A DNA stretch of 64,000 nucleotides from Barnesiella sp. An55 (GCF_002161555.1 NZ_NFHZ01000001.1:1-64000); one strand, 5' to 3'. Counted from the first letter of the stretch, positions 1-9,151 are shown. Numbers and translations: made by a program. The notes: generated by a model not told the origin, from the letters alone.

Positions 1-60
1 GACCACATGTGAAGACCCACAGAAAAAGCATTTTTTGTGCCATATTTATAATAATCTTCA

Positions 61-68
61 CAAAGATA
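61..68 (-). promoter_or_regulatory. -7 box for a leftward gene outside the window
   Basis: The minus strand reads TATCTTTG, a perfect TAnnTTTG Bacteroidetes -7 element. It lies just beyond the terminator of the subtilisin gene and points out of the window to the left. No TTG is seen at the ideal distance upstream. It may serve the next leftward gene, which is not visible. Confidence 0.35.
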
Positions 69-156
69 TTAAAATCAATGCTTTACTGAGGTTTCATCCT
101 GAATTTTGTCGACTAGGCCGATGATTCAGATTCGGACCATTTGCGATAGAATACAA

Positions 157-187
157 ACAGGGGGCTGGAAATTTTCCAGCCCCCTGT
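157..187 (-). terminator. Terminator of the S8 protease gene
   Basis: A perfect 14-bp inverted repeat (157-170 with 174-187) has a 3-nt loop and is very GC-rich. It lies 30 nt past the protease stop codon. In the leftward direction only a weak T-rich stretch follows. Confidence 0.75.
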
Positions 188-217
188 CGTTATGGTGTAG
201 AACCCGGTGTGAGCTCT

Positions 218-2419
218 TTACTTAACCGTCAGTTTGGTGGTGATATGATTTTTCTCACCGATGATGCGCATGACATAGATGCCCGGAGCTATACCGTTCA
301 GCGATACGGGCGTCTGTTCACCAGCCTGTATGTCGCCGGCATATTGACTGTACACCTCGGCACCGTTGAGGGCATAGAGGGCAACCGTCACGTGCTGGTC
401 GTCGCTGGGCAGCAGGAAATAGCAACTCTCTGCGGCCGGGTTGGGATAGACCATCGGGCGGGTAGGAGCTCCCACCTCTTCGATACCCGAGAGTTCGAGA
501 CAATCGACCAAACCGTTGTAGGCATCGATTTTACCATAGCCCCACAGGTTGTTGCCCACGCCGGCAATGTCGCCCGTGTAGTTGTCGGTCTTGGCCGACT
601 GGGCAAAGATTTCGCGCACCTGCTCGGGTGTGAGAGTAGGTCGGGCCTGCAACCAGGTAGCCAATACACCGGTGACTACCGGCGAGGCCATCGAGGTACC
701 TTCCATCGAACCAAAATAATAGCTCTTGCCGTTGACACTTTCCTCTTCGACTACAAAGTCGTAGTACTCACCTCGGCGGTTGTTGCAGGTTGAGGCGTTG
801 AACGACGATACGATCATCGTACCCGGTGCGGAGATATCGGGCTTCATGCGGCCATCGGCCGTGGGGCCATGGCTCGAGAAGGTGGCCAGTTGATTGATCG
901 TTTGGTATGAGTTGTCATACATCGAACTGTTTTTGTGCGAGATATGATTGCTGCTGGTATAGGCTCCTACGGAGATGATTCGTTTACCGGTACCGCCAAT
1001 TTCTCCCATGCTGGAGTCGTTGTCGCCGTTGGTAAATCCACTCAATCCGAGGTTGGAGAATGAGGTGTAGGGCGTGTTAGTCCAGGCGTTGATCGTAGTC
1101 CCTTCGGTGGACGACACTTCAAATCCTACATAGTAGTTACTTATCGAGAACACATTTTCTATATCGATTGTAATATTCCCTTTGTCGTTGTTGGGATCTT
1201 TGGCTGTAGCGATATAGATGTTGCCATAGACACCTGCGGGATTGGATATCTTTTGGCTGGTACTGGTTGCCGTCGAAAAGGCATTGGAAGTATAGACCTT
1301 TTTGTTGTTGCGGGGATCGTAAACGATTATTTTAATCGAGAGGGTTTTGTCGGCATCACCCCAGATATCGATGGCCGTACTTTGTTGTTGGCCCAAATCG
1401 ACCAACGTCTTCAAGGTGTCATTGCTGCTCGATAGAGTCTTTTTTACATGCATGTTGTCTTCGGCTTCGTTACCGGCAGCTCCTACCAGCAAGCGGCCTT
1501 CACCTTGCAGCGAGTCGCAGATGCGGTCGAAGGTCGATGTGCCGTCGTGTGGCCCGATGTGGTAACCGAGGCTCATGTTGATGACACAAGGTTTACCCAC
1601 CGACTCGGCATAGTCGTAGATGTATTTGATACCGTCGCTGATGCTGGTGTTGCTGCTGCTGGTATCGTAGAGGTTGTAGCTTACAAATACCAGGTCGGCA
1701 TCGGGGGCTATGCCGTAGTATTCGTTACCGTGGTAGGCACCTGCAGCAATACCGGCCACATGGGTGGCGTGACAGTCGTTCATGTCTTGTTGAGCCGCTT
1801 CAATCGATTCGGCAGTGGTATATTCGCGGCCGTAGTAGTAGCCCGAAGGAGGTGTACCTGTTGCATTTTGGTTCCATACACGTTTTACACGCAGGGTCTC
1901 ACCTGCCGTGTCGTAAAAGTTGATGTGGTTGTACTGGAAACCGCCATCGATGATACCGACCACGACATCTTTACCCGTGTAGGCTTGTGTGAGTCCGGTA
2001 CCGGCGTGCAGGGCATCGACGTTGGAGAAGGTGGCGCTGCGCACATTATCCATGAGTTTGTGTACCGGACGCCCGATTTCGATATATTTGACCGAAGGCA
2101 GTTGCGATACGGCTTCCAGACTCTCGGCCGGGATGCGCACCGAGAGGATGGTACCATATTGGGCATTGATGGTCACATTGTTTTCGGCGAGACCTTCGAG
2201 GTTGTTCTCGTCGTTGAGGTGGAGAAAGGCCGAGACTATCGTCCGGTTATTCTCTTGAGTTACGGCATAGGTCGATTTCAGCTTTGAGCGTTGAACCGTG
2301 GGAGTCGATTCGTAACTGCGCAAAAAGTTCTGAGTCGATGGCGACATCTTCTCTTCGGCATGCAGGCCAAGTTGGCAGAAGAGGGCCAATAAACAAACTG
2401 AAAGTAATACTTTTTTCAT
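218..2419 (-). CDS. Secreted subtilisin-family (S8) serine protease with type IX-like C-terminal sorting domain
   Basis: This is a 733-aa exported endopeptidase. A Sec signal peptide covers residues 1-21. A propeptide-like region (about 48-125) precedes the S8 catalytic domain (about 150-630). The triad is visible: Asp158 in GIIDGG, His217 in HATHVAG and Ser575 in GTSMASP, with oxyanion Asn316 in GAAGNE. An insertion at about 330-480 lies between Asn316 and Ser575 and is probably a beta-rich domain. The last 80 residues (YPNPA...GIYVMRI...TTKLTVK) match the type A C-terminal domain of T9SS substrates, so surface anchoring or release through that system is inferred. A small lipoprotein gene lies 36 nt upstream on the same strand and resembles the propeptide region. 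A strong hairpin follows the stop. The substrate is unknown. Confidence 0.93.
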   Translation of the reverse strand: MKKVLLSVCLLALFCQLGLHAEEKMSPSTQNFLRSYESTPTVQRSKLKSTYAVTQENNRTIVSAFLHLNDENNLEGLAENNVTINAQYGTILSVRIPAESLEAVSQLPSVKYIEIGRPVHKLMDNVRSATFSNVDALHAGTGLTQAYTGKDVVVGIIDGGFQYNHINFYDTAGETLRVKRVWNQNATGTPPSGYYYGREYTTAESIEAAQQDMNDCHATHVAGIAAGAYHGNEYYGIAPDADLVFVSYNLYDTSSSNTSISDGIKYIYDYAESVGKPCVINMSLGYHIGPHDGTSTFDRICDSLQGEGRLLVGAAGNEAEDNMHVKKTLSSSNDTLKTLVDLGQQQSTAIDIWGDADKTLSIKIIVYDPRNNKKVYTSNAFSTATSTSQKISNPAGVYGNIYIATAKDPNNDKGNITIDIENVFSISNYYVGFEVSSTEGTTINAWTNTPYTSFSNLGLSGFTNGDNDSSMGEIGGTGKRIISVGAYTSSNHISHKNSSMYDNSYQTINQLATFSSHGPTADGRMKPDISAPGTMIVSSFNASTCNNRRGEYYDFVVEEESVNGKSYYFGSMEGTSMASPVVTGVLATWLQARPTLTPEQVREIFAQSAKTDNYTGDIAGVGNNLWGYGKIDAYNGLVDCLELSGIEEVGAPTRPMVYPNPAAESCYFLLPSDDQHVTVALYALNGAEVYSQYAGDIQAGEQTPVSLNGIAPGIYVMRIIGEKNHITTKLTVK

Positions 2420-2455
2420 CTATTTAGTTATTAAAATGTAAGATTCAAGAAACGG

Positions 2456-2908
2456 TTATCGGGGTTGTACGGGCGACGAAGCCTCGATATAGACAATACC
2501 CGGCAGGTTCACGAAACTGGCGAGGCTACGCAACGGCATGCCGAAGCTGTAGGTCGTGTCGTTGTACTTTACGCAGTGGCCTCCCAATTGGGTGAGGCTC
2601 TCGGTTGTAAAGCCGGGTGTCGTCTGGAGGAATCCCGTCACGAGATATTCCCCGTTTTGGTTACGCAGGGAGAAGCGTTTGATCAGTTGGGCCGAGGGGG
2701 TATATTGCTCGGCCGGTTTCCCCGATTGTGCAACTTCGTCTTTCCAGGCATCCCAAAGCATACGGAATGAGGTAGATACAGATATATCTTTGGGTAGAGT
2801 GTAGTTGGTCGTCTCGACCATGTTTTCTGTTTTCGACATATTCTTGTTTGTGTGGCATCCAGCCAGGGCAAAGGCCACCAATAGGGCCATACATGTAAAT
2901 CTCCACAT
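2456..2908 (-). CDS. Lipoprotein resembling a stand-alone subtilisin propeptide (I9-like)
   Basis: This is a 150-aa protein with a lipoprotein signal (lipobox LAGC, Cys at 17), so it is probably anchored in the envelope. Residues about 73-148 align with the propeptide region of the protease encoded just downstream. Shared positions include a VxxFL strand, a PxxSL helix start and the ending LPxxxYIExxxPV. Protease propeptides act as folding chaperones and tight inhibitors, so an inhibitor or chaperone acting in trans is a reasonable inference. There is no catalytic domain, and the gap to the protease start is 36 nt, which suggests one transcript. The alternative is an unrelated small alpha/beta lipoprotein. 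Confidence 0.7.
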   Translation of the reverse strand: MWRFTCMALLVAFALAGCHTNKNMSKTENMVETTNYTLPKDISVSTSFRMLWDAWKDEVAQSGKPAEQYTPSAQLIKRFSLRNQNGEYLVTGFLQTTPGFTTESLTQLGGHCVKYNDTTYSFGMPLRSLASFVNLPGIVYIEASSPVQPR

Positions 2909-2935
2909 AGTGATAAATAGTTATCATTAGGCGGG

Positions 2936-2943
2936 CAAATATA
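2936..2943 (-). promoter_or_regulatory. -7 box upstream of the propeptide-like lipoprotein
   Basis: The minus strand reads TATATTTG (TAnnTTTG) 28 nt before the lipoprotein start. No clear TTG sits 19-20 bp upstream. It is the best candidate promoter for the lipoprotein-protease unit. Confidence 0.4.
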
Positions 2944-3068
2944 AAAAATTTTTGGTCTGAATGTTATTTTTTTAGACTGAAAATATTGTCATTTGCAAAT
3001 TTTTAGCTCAAGAATTGCATCAATTGGAGCTTTGATAAATGATTCTGGTAACCGGGATTTACATCCGG

Positions 3069-4181
3069 TCATTTTGATTTCAGACGCGATGATAGCAACG
3101 AGTTCAACTCCTCTTCCGAGGGGTTGTTGGCTACGATGGTACCGTCGGGGCCGAGGAGTACGAAGTGGGGGATACCTTGAATCACATACGACAGAATGGC
3201 GTCGGAGTCCCAACCCTTGGGGTCGCCCAGTTGGGGCCACTCCATCTGGTTCTCGTGTACATAGTCGAGCCAGGCCTGGGTATCGGTGTCGAGTGAAATG
3301 CCTATGATTGACAGCTGGTTCTTGCCATATCGATTGTAGAGTTGTTTCAGAAAGGGCGTTTGCCGTTGGCAGGGCGGGCACCACGAGGCCCAAAAGTCGA
3401 GCAGTACATACTGGCTGTGCCCGATGTATTGCGACAGTGTTACCTCTCGGCCTTCGGGGGTCTGCAGGGTAAGGTCGGTATAGGGCATGTTGGGGGCTAC
3501 GTTTTTCATGCGGGAGAGCATGCGGGAGAATTTCTGGATGGCCGGATTTTTTTTGAATTCTTTAGCCGCGTTGTCAATGAGTCGCCGTTGTTCGTCTGGA
3601 GAAAACAGAAAACTGTTTTGCAGGAACAGATAAACCGAGGTCACGTTGTCGGTATTGGCTGCGATATATTCACGAGTGAGTTGGCCGAGCCCCTCCTGCT
3701 CTTTTTCGAACGCCTGTTTCAAGGCCGTGAAGGTACTGTTGGTGAGTCGCCCCGTGAGATAGTCGCTCAAGTAGAGCCGGGTGATGGCCTGAATGTGTTT
3801 GTCGAACGTTTGCCGTTGCTCCTCGTAGGCTTGCAGACGGTTGTTGAGCGGAGTCCCCGACAGGTGAGTGGTCGAGTCGAACACGACCTCTATCGTGCCG
3901 GGCTCGAGAGCGAGGAGCAGGGGTGGCACTTGTGAGGCCCGTTCGTCGCGCGGTACCAGTATGGCAATGGCCGGTTCGTGTTGGTATCCATTGAATGTAA
4001 AGTACCCGTTCTTGACTGTAGCGCTGTCGATGATTTCGAAACGCTGGTCGTTCAGGCGTTGCAGGAATAGGGTCGTGCCATCGGGGAAGAGGTGGGTCTG
4101 TCCGTCGATTCTGTATTGGTCGGAACAGTTGACCAGACACGTTGCCAGGGTTATATATCCTATCAGTCGTACTAATTTCAT
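3069..4181 (-). CDS. TlpA-like thioredoxin lipoprotein with DUF4369-type N-terminus
   Basis: This is a 370-aa envelope thiol-disulfide oxidoreductase. I chose the start at 4181 because it gives a lipoprotein signal (MKLVRLIGY, lipobox LVNC); the frame is open further upstream but lacks a signal there. Residues about 25-230 form the DUF4369-like beta domain and helical linker common in Bacteroidetes. Residues about 235-365 form an AhpC/TSA-TlpA thioredoxin fold with the active site WCPPC (Cys268, Cys271) and a cis-Pro region near GIPHFVL. The likely role is reduction of disulfides or of a cytochrome or other partner on the periplasmic side; the partner cannot be told. It lies 160 nt upstream of the lipoprotein-protease pair and may be a separate unit. 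Confidence 0.88.
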   Translation of the reverse strand: MKLVRLIGYITLATCLVNCSDQYRIDGQTHLFPDGTTLFLQRLNDQRFEIIDSATVKNGYFTFNGYQHEPAIAILVPRDERASQVPPLLLALEPGTIEVVFDSTTHLSGTPLNNRLQAYEEQRQTFDKHIQAITRLYLSDYLTGRLTNSTFTALKQAFEKEQEGLGQLTREYIAANTDNVTSVYLFLQNSFLFSPDEQRRLIDNAAKEFKKNPAIQKFSRMLSRMKNVAPNMPYTDLTLQTPEGREVTLSQYIGHSQYVLLDFWASWCPPCQRQTPFLKQLYNRYGKNQLSIIGISLDTDTQAWLDYVHENQMEWPQLGDPKGWDSDAILSYVIQGIPHFVLLGPDGTIVANNPSEEELNSLLSSRLKSK

Positions 4182-4361
4182 GGTTGTCTTGAATTTCCGT
4201 TTATGTATAAACAGAAGATTTTCAACAAGGTTTAACCGACGGGTAGGATTAACAATTGGCCGCCAGGCCGGGTTGACGGTAGGAAGTTGCCCTTGGAGAG
4301 CCGATGATTTGAAAGGAAAAGTTATGACATGGACCGGGAGCCGGCCATGTGGCATGAGTCG

Positions 4362-4625
4362 TCAACGAAACCGCTTGAACATGCGGAATATGCGCGACAT
4401 GAGCCGGAAGCCCCATATGGCACTTTCGAGCAGAGTGACACCACTGAGCAGGTTGCTCCCGATGTACTTGGTGACCGATCGGGCCTCGGTAAAGGGAGCA
4501 ATGGCTTGGCGATAGGCCTCATCGACATTTTTTCGCTGTTCGGCGATGGCGGCTTTCAAAGCCTGCCGTCGGGCGGTAATCTCTTCAAGAGTAAGCCCTT
4601 GTGAATGGGTTCGCGGGTTATTCAT
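4362..4625 (-). CDS. Small conserved protein of the envelope cluster
   Basis: This is an 87-aa protein starting at 4625, one nucleotide past the stop of the holin-like gene, so the two are probably translationally coupled. A charged helical N-terminal half (LTLEEITARRQALKAAIAEQ) is followed by a hydrophobic stretch (about 55-75) and a basic tail ending in MFKRFR. I do not recognise a named family. Its place behind YtxH-like and holin-like genes suggests a small membrane-associated role. An in-frame start further upstream (4757) would overlap the neighbour and is unlikely. Confidence 0.65.
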   Translation of the reverse strand: MNNPRTHSQGLTLEEITARRQALKAAIAEQRKNVDEAYRQAIAPFTEARSVTKYIGSNLLSGVTLLESAIWGFRLMSRIFRMFKRFR

Positions 4626-4626
4626 G

Positions 4627-4986
4627 TTATTGAGGCGTTTTGTCGTTATCGAGTAATACACGTGAGATAAATCGGGTAATTGGGGCCAGTATAAGCCGTT
4701 GCTTGAAAATGACAACAATAGCGATAAGCAACAGGAACAGCCCACCGAGCAGGGCATAGCTCCCTACGATTCCCACCAGAGGCTCCAGCAGATAGACCAG
4801 GGCAAACGACAGGTATATGCCGGCTCCTACGGCAAGAACCAAAATGATGATGAACAGGACCGACATGCCCAGGATAACCGATATTTTCTCGGTCGCTGTC
4901 AACTTGGCATAGTCGATTTGCAGCGAGATGTATTTTTTACTTTCGTCGAAGAGGCGCTTGAATGTATTGTCGGGGGTATCGGACAT
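4627..4986 (-). CDS. Holin-superfamily-III-like membrane protein
   Basis: This is a 119-aa protein with an amphipathic N-terminal helix (residues 1-35) and two long hydrophobic hairpin segments (about 38-65 and 70-95), then a short positive tail. The layout matches the small 'phage holin family' (Phage_holin_3_6-like) proteins that sit in Bacteroidetes chromosomes next to YtxH genes. They are not tied to a prophage here, since no phage genes are near. A membrane-organising or stress role is inferred from context only. Confidence 0.7.
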   Translation of the reverse strand: MSDTPDNTFKRLFDESKKYISLQIDYAKLTATEKISVILGMSVLFIIILVLAVGAGIYLSFALVYLLEPLVGIVGSYALLGGLFLLLIAIVVIFKQRLILAPITRFISRVLLDNDKTPQ

Positions 4987-5082
4987 AACGGTATGGAATT
5001 AGAGGAGAAACAGATACATACCGATGAGAGTATCAAAGCCCCTTGGGAGTACCTTGATATTCTCATCGTTACAGGGGCGTAG

Positions 5083-5286
5083 CTATTTTACGCCTTTTAC
5101 CTCTTCGGCAATCTGGTCCACGAGTTGCTCCATCTCTTCTTTTTTCAGGTGGATACCTTTGTCGTGAAGCATTTTGCAGATGCGAGCTCTGGTGTCGGAA
5201 CCTTTTTCGGGCGCGAACAAGATACCGGCTACAGCACCCACGGCGGCTCCGCCGAGGAATGCAAACAGTAAATTAAGACCTTTCAT
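5083..5286 (-). CDS. YtxH-domain small membrane protein
   Basis: This is a 67-aa protein. The N-terminal glycine/alanine-rich transmembrane helix with GGAAVGAVAGILFAPEKG is the hallmark of the YtxH (general-stress) family. The charged helical tail contains EEMEQLVDQIAEEV. It is the first gene of the leftward set YtxH-like, holin-like, 87-aa protein. The function of YtxH proteins is poorly known; a cell-envelope stress role is family knowledge rather than something visible here. Confidence 0.85.
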   Translation of the reverse strand: MKGLNLLFAFLGGAAVGAVAGILFAPEKGSDTRARICKMLHDKGIHLKKEEMEQLVDQIAEEVKGVK

Positions 5287-5313
5287 AGTTGTTACATTTT
5301 AGATGTGACTATA

Positions 5314-5321
5314 CAAAGATA
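5314..5321 (-). promoter_or_regulatory. -7 box upstream of the YtxH-like gene
   Basis: The minus strand reads TATCTTTG (TAnnTTTG) 28 nt before the YtxH start codon, in a 285-bp divergent gap with uvrA. No TTG is seen at the right distance. Confidence 0.45.
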
Positions 5322-5438
5322 ACAAAACAAACGAAATATTGTTAGCCTGCGATGAGAATAATTTCGCTTTTATGAATTGTTTTACAAAAAATTATAAAGG
5401 ATAAAAGAGGAGCCGAGTCATGTATCGTTAAAGTTGCT

Positions 5439-5446
5439 ATCTTTGC
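5439..5446 (+). promoter_or_regulatory. -7 box upstream of uvrA
   Basis: TATCTTTG matches TAnnTTTG and implies a leader of roughly 115-120 nt before the uvrA start. No TTG is found 19-20 bp upstream. No SOS-like operator was recognised. Confidence 0.4.
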
Positions 5447-5571
5447 AGTCGCTTTGTGGAGAGAGGCTTTTTTTAGCACTGTCGGTCACGATTGACAGGA
5501 GTGCATGAGGGCTCGATACTCCAAGGTTTTGAGAACAAAGCGAAGATACCAAAAAAGATTTTCGGGAAACT

Positions 5572-8361
5572 ATGTCTGAAGAGTCTATTTTCATTAAAGG
5601 GGCACGAGTCAATAACCTCAAGAATATCGATGTAGAGATACCTCGCAACCGGTTTATTGTGATTACGGGGCTGTCGGGGTCGGGTAAATCGTCGTTGGCA
5701 TTCGATACCCTCTATGCCGAGGGGCAGCGCCGTTATGTAGAGAGCCTGTCGGCTTATGCTCGCCAGTTCTTGGGACGAATGAGTAAGCCCGAGTGTGACT
5801 ATATCAAAGGCATTCCCCCGGCAATCGCCATCGAACAGAAGGTCAATACCCGCAATCCCCGCTCGACCGTAGGAACCTCGACCGAGATATATGATTACCT
5901 GCGTATGCTTTATGCCCGCATTGGCAAGACCTACTCGCCTGTATCGGGTGCGTTGGTCAAGAAACACCAGGTCGAGGATGTGGTCAACTGTGCTCTCGGT
6001 TTTCCCGATGGCACCCGGTTTGCTCTGCTCACCAATTTGATTTTGCCCGAGGGTCGCGACTTGAAAACCCATTTGCAGATTTTGCAGAAGGAGGGTTTCC
6101 CGCGGGTTGAGGTCGAGGGCCGTTTTGTGGCGATAGAGGATCTGTTGGCCGGTGACACGTTGTCCGATGCCGATCGGGTGCGCCTGGTTATCGACCGCTT
6201 GAGTGTGTCGCACGAGAACGATACGATTAGTCGGCTCTCCGATTCGGTCGAGACCGCCTTCTTCGAAGGGGGAGGGGAGTGTATCGTACAGATGCATGCG
6301 ACCGATGGGGTGAAGGAGTTCAATTTCTCGAAACGTTTCGAGGCCGACGGCATTACTTTCAACGAACCGAGCGACCTGATGTTCAACTTCAACAATCCCG
6401 TGGGGGCCTGCCCCAAATGCGAAGGCTTCGGCAGTGTGATTGGTATCGACGAAGATCTGGTGATTCCCAATAAAACCCTCTCGGTCTATGACGATGCCGT
6501 GATGTGCTGGCGGGGTGAGAAGATGAGCGAGTGGAAGAGAGACCTTATTCGCCAAGCCGAGTCGCTGCATTTCCCCATACATCGGCCCTACTTCAAACTG
6601 ACCGACCGCGAGAAAGATATCCTGTGGCATGGGGCTGGCGACTTTGAGGGAATCGACGGCTTCTTTGCCATGCTCGAGGCCAACCAATATAAGATACAGT
6701 ATCGGGTGATGCTTGCCCGCTACCGGGGCAAGACTACCTGTCCAGTGTGCAAGGGGAGCCGATTGAAACCCGAGGCCGAATATGTGAAGGTGGGAGGGCG
6801 ATCCATCACCGAGCTGGTGAACTTGCCTATCGGGGAACTGAAAGACTTTTTCGACAAGCTGCAACTTGATGAGCACGATACAGCCGTTGCCAAACGGTTG
6901 TTGACCGAGATTAAAAACCGCATACGTTTCTTGCAGGAAGTGGGTCTCGACTACCTCACGCTCAATCGGTTGTCATCGACCCTATCGGGTGGTGAGAGTC
7001 AGCGCATCAATCTGGCCACCTCGTTGGGCAGCAGCCTGGTAGGGTCGCTCTATATCCTCGATGAACCCAGCATAGGACTACATTCGCGCGATACGCACCT
7101 GCTCATCAAGGTGCTTCGCGAGTTGCAGGAGCTGGGCAACACGGTCGTGGTCGTAGAACACGACGAAGAGATTATTCGGGCTGCCGACTACATCATCGAC
7201 ATAGGTCCGCTGGCCGGTAGGCTGGGGGGCGAGGTCGTATATCAGGGCACTCTTGCGCGGTTACCCAAGGCCACCCGCAGCTATACCATGCGCTATTTGA
7301 CGGGCGAGTGCAAAATCGAACTGCCGGCCGTGCGCCGCAAGTGGAACCAGTATATCGAAGTCGAGGGCGCTGCACAGAACAACCTGAAATCGGTCAATGT
7401 GCGTTTCCCGCTCCATGTAATGACCGTGGTCACGGGAGTGAGCGGTTCGGGCAAATCGTCGCTGGTGCGCGATGTCTTTTACCGGGGCCTCTTGCGCTAT
7501 TATGGCGAGGGAGGGGAGATGCCGGGAACCTATTCCCGCTTCACGGGCGATATGGATCGTATCAAAGCCGTCGAGTTTGTCGATCAGAACCCTATTGGCA
7601 AATCGACTCGATCCAACCCCGCCACCTATTTGAAGGCGTTCGACGAGATACGCAAACTCTTTGCCGACCAGCAAGGAGCCAAGCAGATGGGATTCTCACC
7701 GTCGTACTTCTCGTTCAACTCCGAGGGCGGTCGTTGCGAGGAGTGCAAGGGCGAGGGTTCCATTACCGTCGAGATGCAGTTCATGGCCGATATCGTGCTC
7801 GAGTGCGAAGCCTGTCACGGGAAACGTTACAAGCAAGAGGTGCTCGAGATTGAGTATCGGGGCAAGAACATTAGCGATGTGCTCGACATGACCATCAATC
7901 AGGCCATCGAGTTCTTCTCGGAGGTGGACGGCAGCCAGGAGAAACGCATTGTCAAGCGGCTGAAACCCTTGCAGGATGTGGGGCTGGGATATATCAAACT
8001 GGGGCAGTCGTCATCGACTCTCTCGGGCGGTGAGAACCAGCGGGTGAAACTGGCCTATTTCCTCAGCAACGAGCGTCAGGATCCCACGCTCTTCATCTTC
8101 GACGAACCCACCACCGGTTTGCACTTCCACGATATCAATACTTTGCTCAAGTCGTTCAACCAACTCATCGACCGGGGGCACACCGTGCTGATCATCGAGC
8201 ATAACATGGACGTGATCAAATGTGCCGATCACATTATCGACATGGGGCCCGAAGGCGGTAAAGAGGGCGGATATGTCGTATGTACAGGTACGCCCGAAGA
8301 GGTGGCCCGTTGCGAGGCCTCCTATACGGGTAAATTCCTGCGTGAGAAATTGGGACTTTAG
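5572..8361 (+). CDS. uvrA: UvrA-family excinuclease ATPase, first zinc-finger pair lost
   Basis: This is a 929-aa DNA damage-recognition ATPase of nucleotide excision repair, acting with UvrB. Two ABC modules are complete: Walker [10 protein letters not shown] (33-41) and GVSGSGKSS (about 622), with LSGGE signatures and EPS/DEPTTGL Walker B regions. The DNA-binding zinc module is intact (Cys722, Cys725, Cys745, Cys748). At the other zinc site only the second pair remains (Cys280, Cys283); the preceding CPxC pair of E. coli UvrA is replaced by EADGI. The UvrB-binding region (about 120-250) is present, unlike in UvrA2 proteins that lack it. A second, canonical UvrA may exist elsewhere in the genome. 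The stop overlaps the convergent membrane-protein gene by 4 nt. Confidence 0.93.
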   Translation: MSEESIFIKGARVNNLKNIDVEIPRNRFIVITGLSGSGKSSLAFDTLYAEGQRRYVESLSAYARQFLGRMSKPECDYIKGIPPAIAIEQKVNTRNPRSTVGTSTEIYDYLRMLYARIGKTYSPVSGALVKKHQVEDVVNCALGFPDGTRFALLTNLILPEGRDLKTHLQILQKEGFPRVEVEGRFVAIEDLLAGDTLSDADRVRLVIDRLSVSHENDTISRLSDSVETAFFEGGGECIVQMHATDGVKEFNFSKRFEADGITFNEPSDLMFNFNNPVGACPKCEGFGSVIGIDEDLVIPNKTLSVYDDAVMCWRGEKMSEWKRDLIRQAESLHFPIHRPYFKLTDREKDILWHGAGDFEGIDGFFAMLEANQYKIQYRVMLARYRGKTTCPVCKGSRLKPEAEYVKVGGRSITELVNLPIGELKDFFDKLQLDEHDTAVAKRLLTEIKNRIRFLQEVGLDYLTLNRLSSTLSGGESQRINLATSLGSSLVGSLYILDEPSIGLHSRDTHLLIKVLRELQELGNTVVVVEHDEEIIRAADYIIDIGPLAGRLGGEVVYQGTLARLPKATRSYTMRYLTGECKIELPAVRRKWNQYIEVEGAAQNNLKSVNVRFPLHVMTVVTGVSGSGKSSLVRDVFYRGLLRYYGEGGEMPGTYSRFTGDMDRIKAVEFVDQNPIGKSTRSNPATYLKAFDEIRKLFADQQGAKQMGFSPSYFSFNSEGGRCEECKGEGSITVEMQFMADIVLECEACHGKRYKQEVLEIEYRGKNISDVLDMTINQAIEFFSEVDGSQEKRIVKRLKPLQDVGLGYIKLGQSSSTLSGGENQRVKLAYFLSNERQDPTLFIFDEPTTGLHFHDINTLLKSFNQLIDRGHTVLIIEHNMDVIKCADHIIDMGPEGGKEGGYVVCTGTPEEVARCEASYTGKFLREKLGL

Positions 8362-8864
8362 CGGATGCGGTCCATGCTGCGCACCAGCTGCTCGTCTTTG
8401 TTGATGGCTTTATAGGCCAGAATATCGAGCACGAGTGCCACGAAAGGCATGATGTCGTAGGCTGTCCACGAGGTGTGTGTGGCCGACAGGTCTTTCTGGA
8501 AAGTATATCCACTCAGGAAAATAATGATGTAGAAGGTTACCAGAAAGAACGCATTGATCATGCAGATTCGGGCCTGTGTGGGCCGGTTCTTATAGAGGAA
8601 GATGGCAACGAGCGACAACACGGTGATGACTATTCCCAAAACGAAGACTCCCCATGTAGGCGTGAAGACCGTGGTTTTCGTGACCGTAGCAGCCGCTTCG
8701 GCAACATCGGTGGAGGCCGGTTCGGCTATTACGGTAGAGACACCTTGTGAGGTAAAGCTGTAAAGCCCGTCGGGCGTGTCGAACTGGGCAATGGGGCAGA
8801 ACAGGAATGTGGCCATCAGTGCGGCAGCCAAAAACAGATAGATCGATTGAATACGTTGTATCAT
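8358..8864 (-). CDS. DUF4293-like four-helix membrane protein
   Basis: This is a 168-aa protein with four predicted membrane helices (about 6-24, 70-90, 100-120, 130-150). A short Thr/Ala-rich loop lies between the first two. The start MIQRIQSIYL and the overall plan match the Bacteroidetes DUF4293 family, whose function is unknown. The gene converges on uvrA and the stop codons overlap. It has its own near-consensus promoter upstream. Confidence 0.82.
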   Translation of the reverse strand: MIQRIQSIYLFLAAALMATFLFCPIAQFDTPDGLYSFTSQGVSTVIAEPASTDVAEAAATVTKTTVFTPTWGVFVLGIVITVLSLVAIFLYKNRPTQARICMINAFFLVTFYIIIFLSGYTFQKDLSATHTSWTAYDIMPFVALVLDILAYKAINKDEQLVRSMDRIR

Positions 8865-8913
8865 AGCTTCTTTTGTATAATTCGTTGAGTATATTTGAGG
8901 TTACAATCTCTCG

Positions 8914-8944
8914 CAAAGATAGTGTAAAGCCGGGGTAGAAACAA
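8914..8944 (-). promoter_or_regulatory. Bacteroidetes-type promoter for the DUF4293-like gene
   Basis: On the minus strand a TTG (8942-8944) lies 20 bp before TATCTTTG (8914-8921), a full match to the -33/-7 consensus. The start codon is 50 nt downstream of the -7 box. Confidence 0.7.
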
Positions 8945-9014
8945 ATTTTATCTGTTCGAGATTGGGGCAAAAGTTGTCGCTCGGGCAGAACCGGCCATGT
9001 AAAAAACGATTGGG

Positions 9015-9059
9015 AACTCCCTTTCGGGGGGGATGAAGCGGCTTGTAAAGGACAAGCCG
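9015..9059. other. Two adjacent hairpins between divergent promoters
   Basis: A CTCCC/GGGGG hairpin at about 9017-9031 is followed by a perfect 8-bp stem CGGCTTGT/ACAAGCCG (9039-9046 with 9052-9059). They lie in the short stretch between the leftward and rightward promoters. No T-run follows on either side, so they do not look like terminators. The function is unknown. Confidence 0.4.
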
Positions 9060-9070
9060 TGAAATACGTT

Positions 9071-9101
9071 TTTGCGGCACACTATTTGCAGGTTAAGTTT
9101 G
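9071..9101 (+). promoter_or_regulatory. Bacteroidetes-type promoter for the TPR gene
   Basis: TTTG (9071-9074), a 19-bp spacer and TAAGTTTG (9094-9101) match the consensus. The start codon is 50 nt downstream. Confidence 0.7.
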
Positions 9102-9151
9102 TTATATTGGAGAAAGCTCCTTAAATTTACTACGAATTTAGAACAGAACAG

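Noticed and set aside
4627-4986. Prophage remnant suggested by the holin-like gene
   Set aside because: No endolysin, integrase or structural phage gene is near; this gene type is common in Bacteroidetes envelope clusters.
5473-6876. A 467-codon open frame antisense to uvrA
   Set aside because: The sense frame has full UvrA motifs; the antisense product has no recognisable features.
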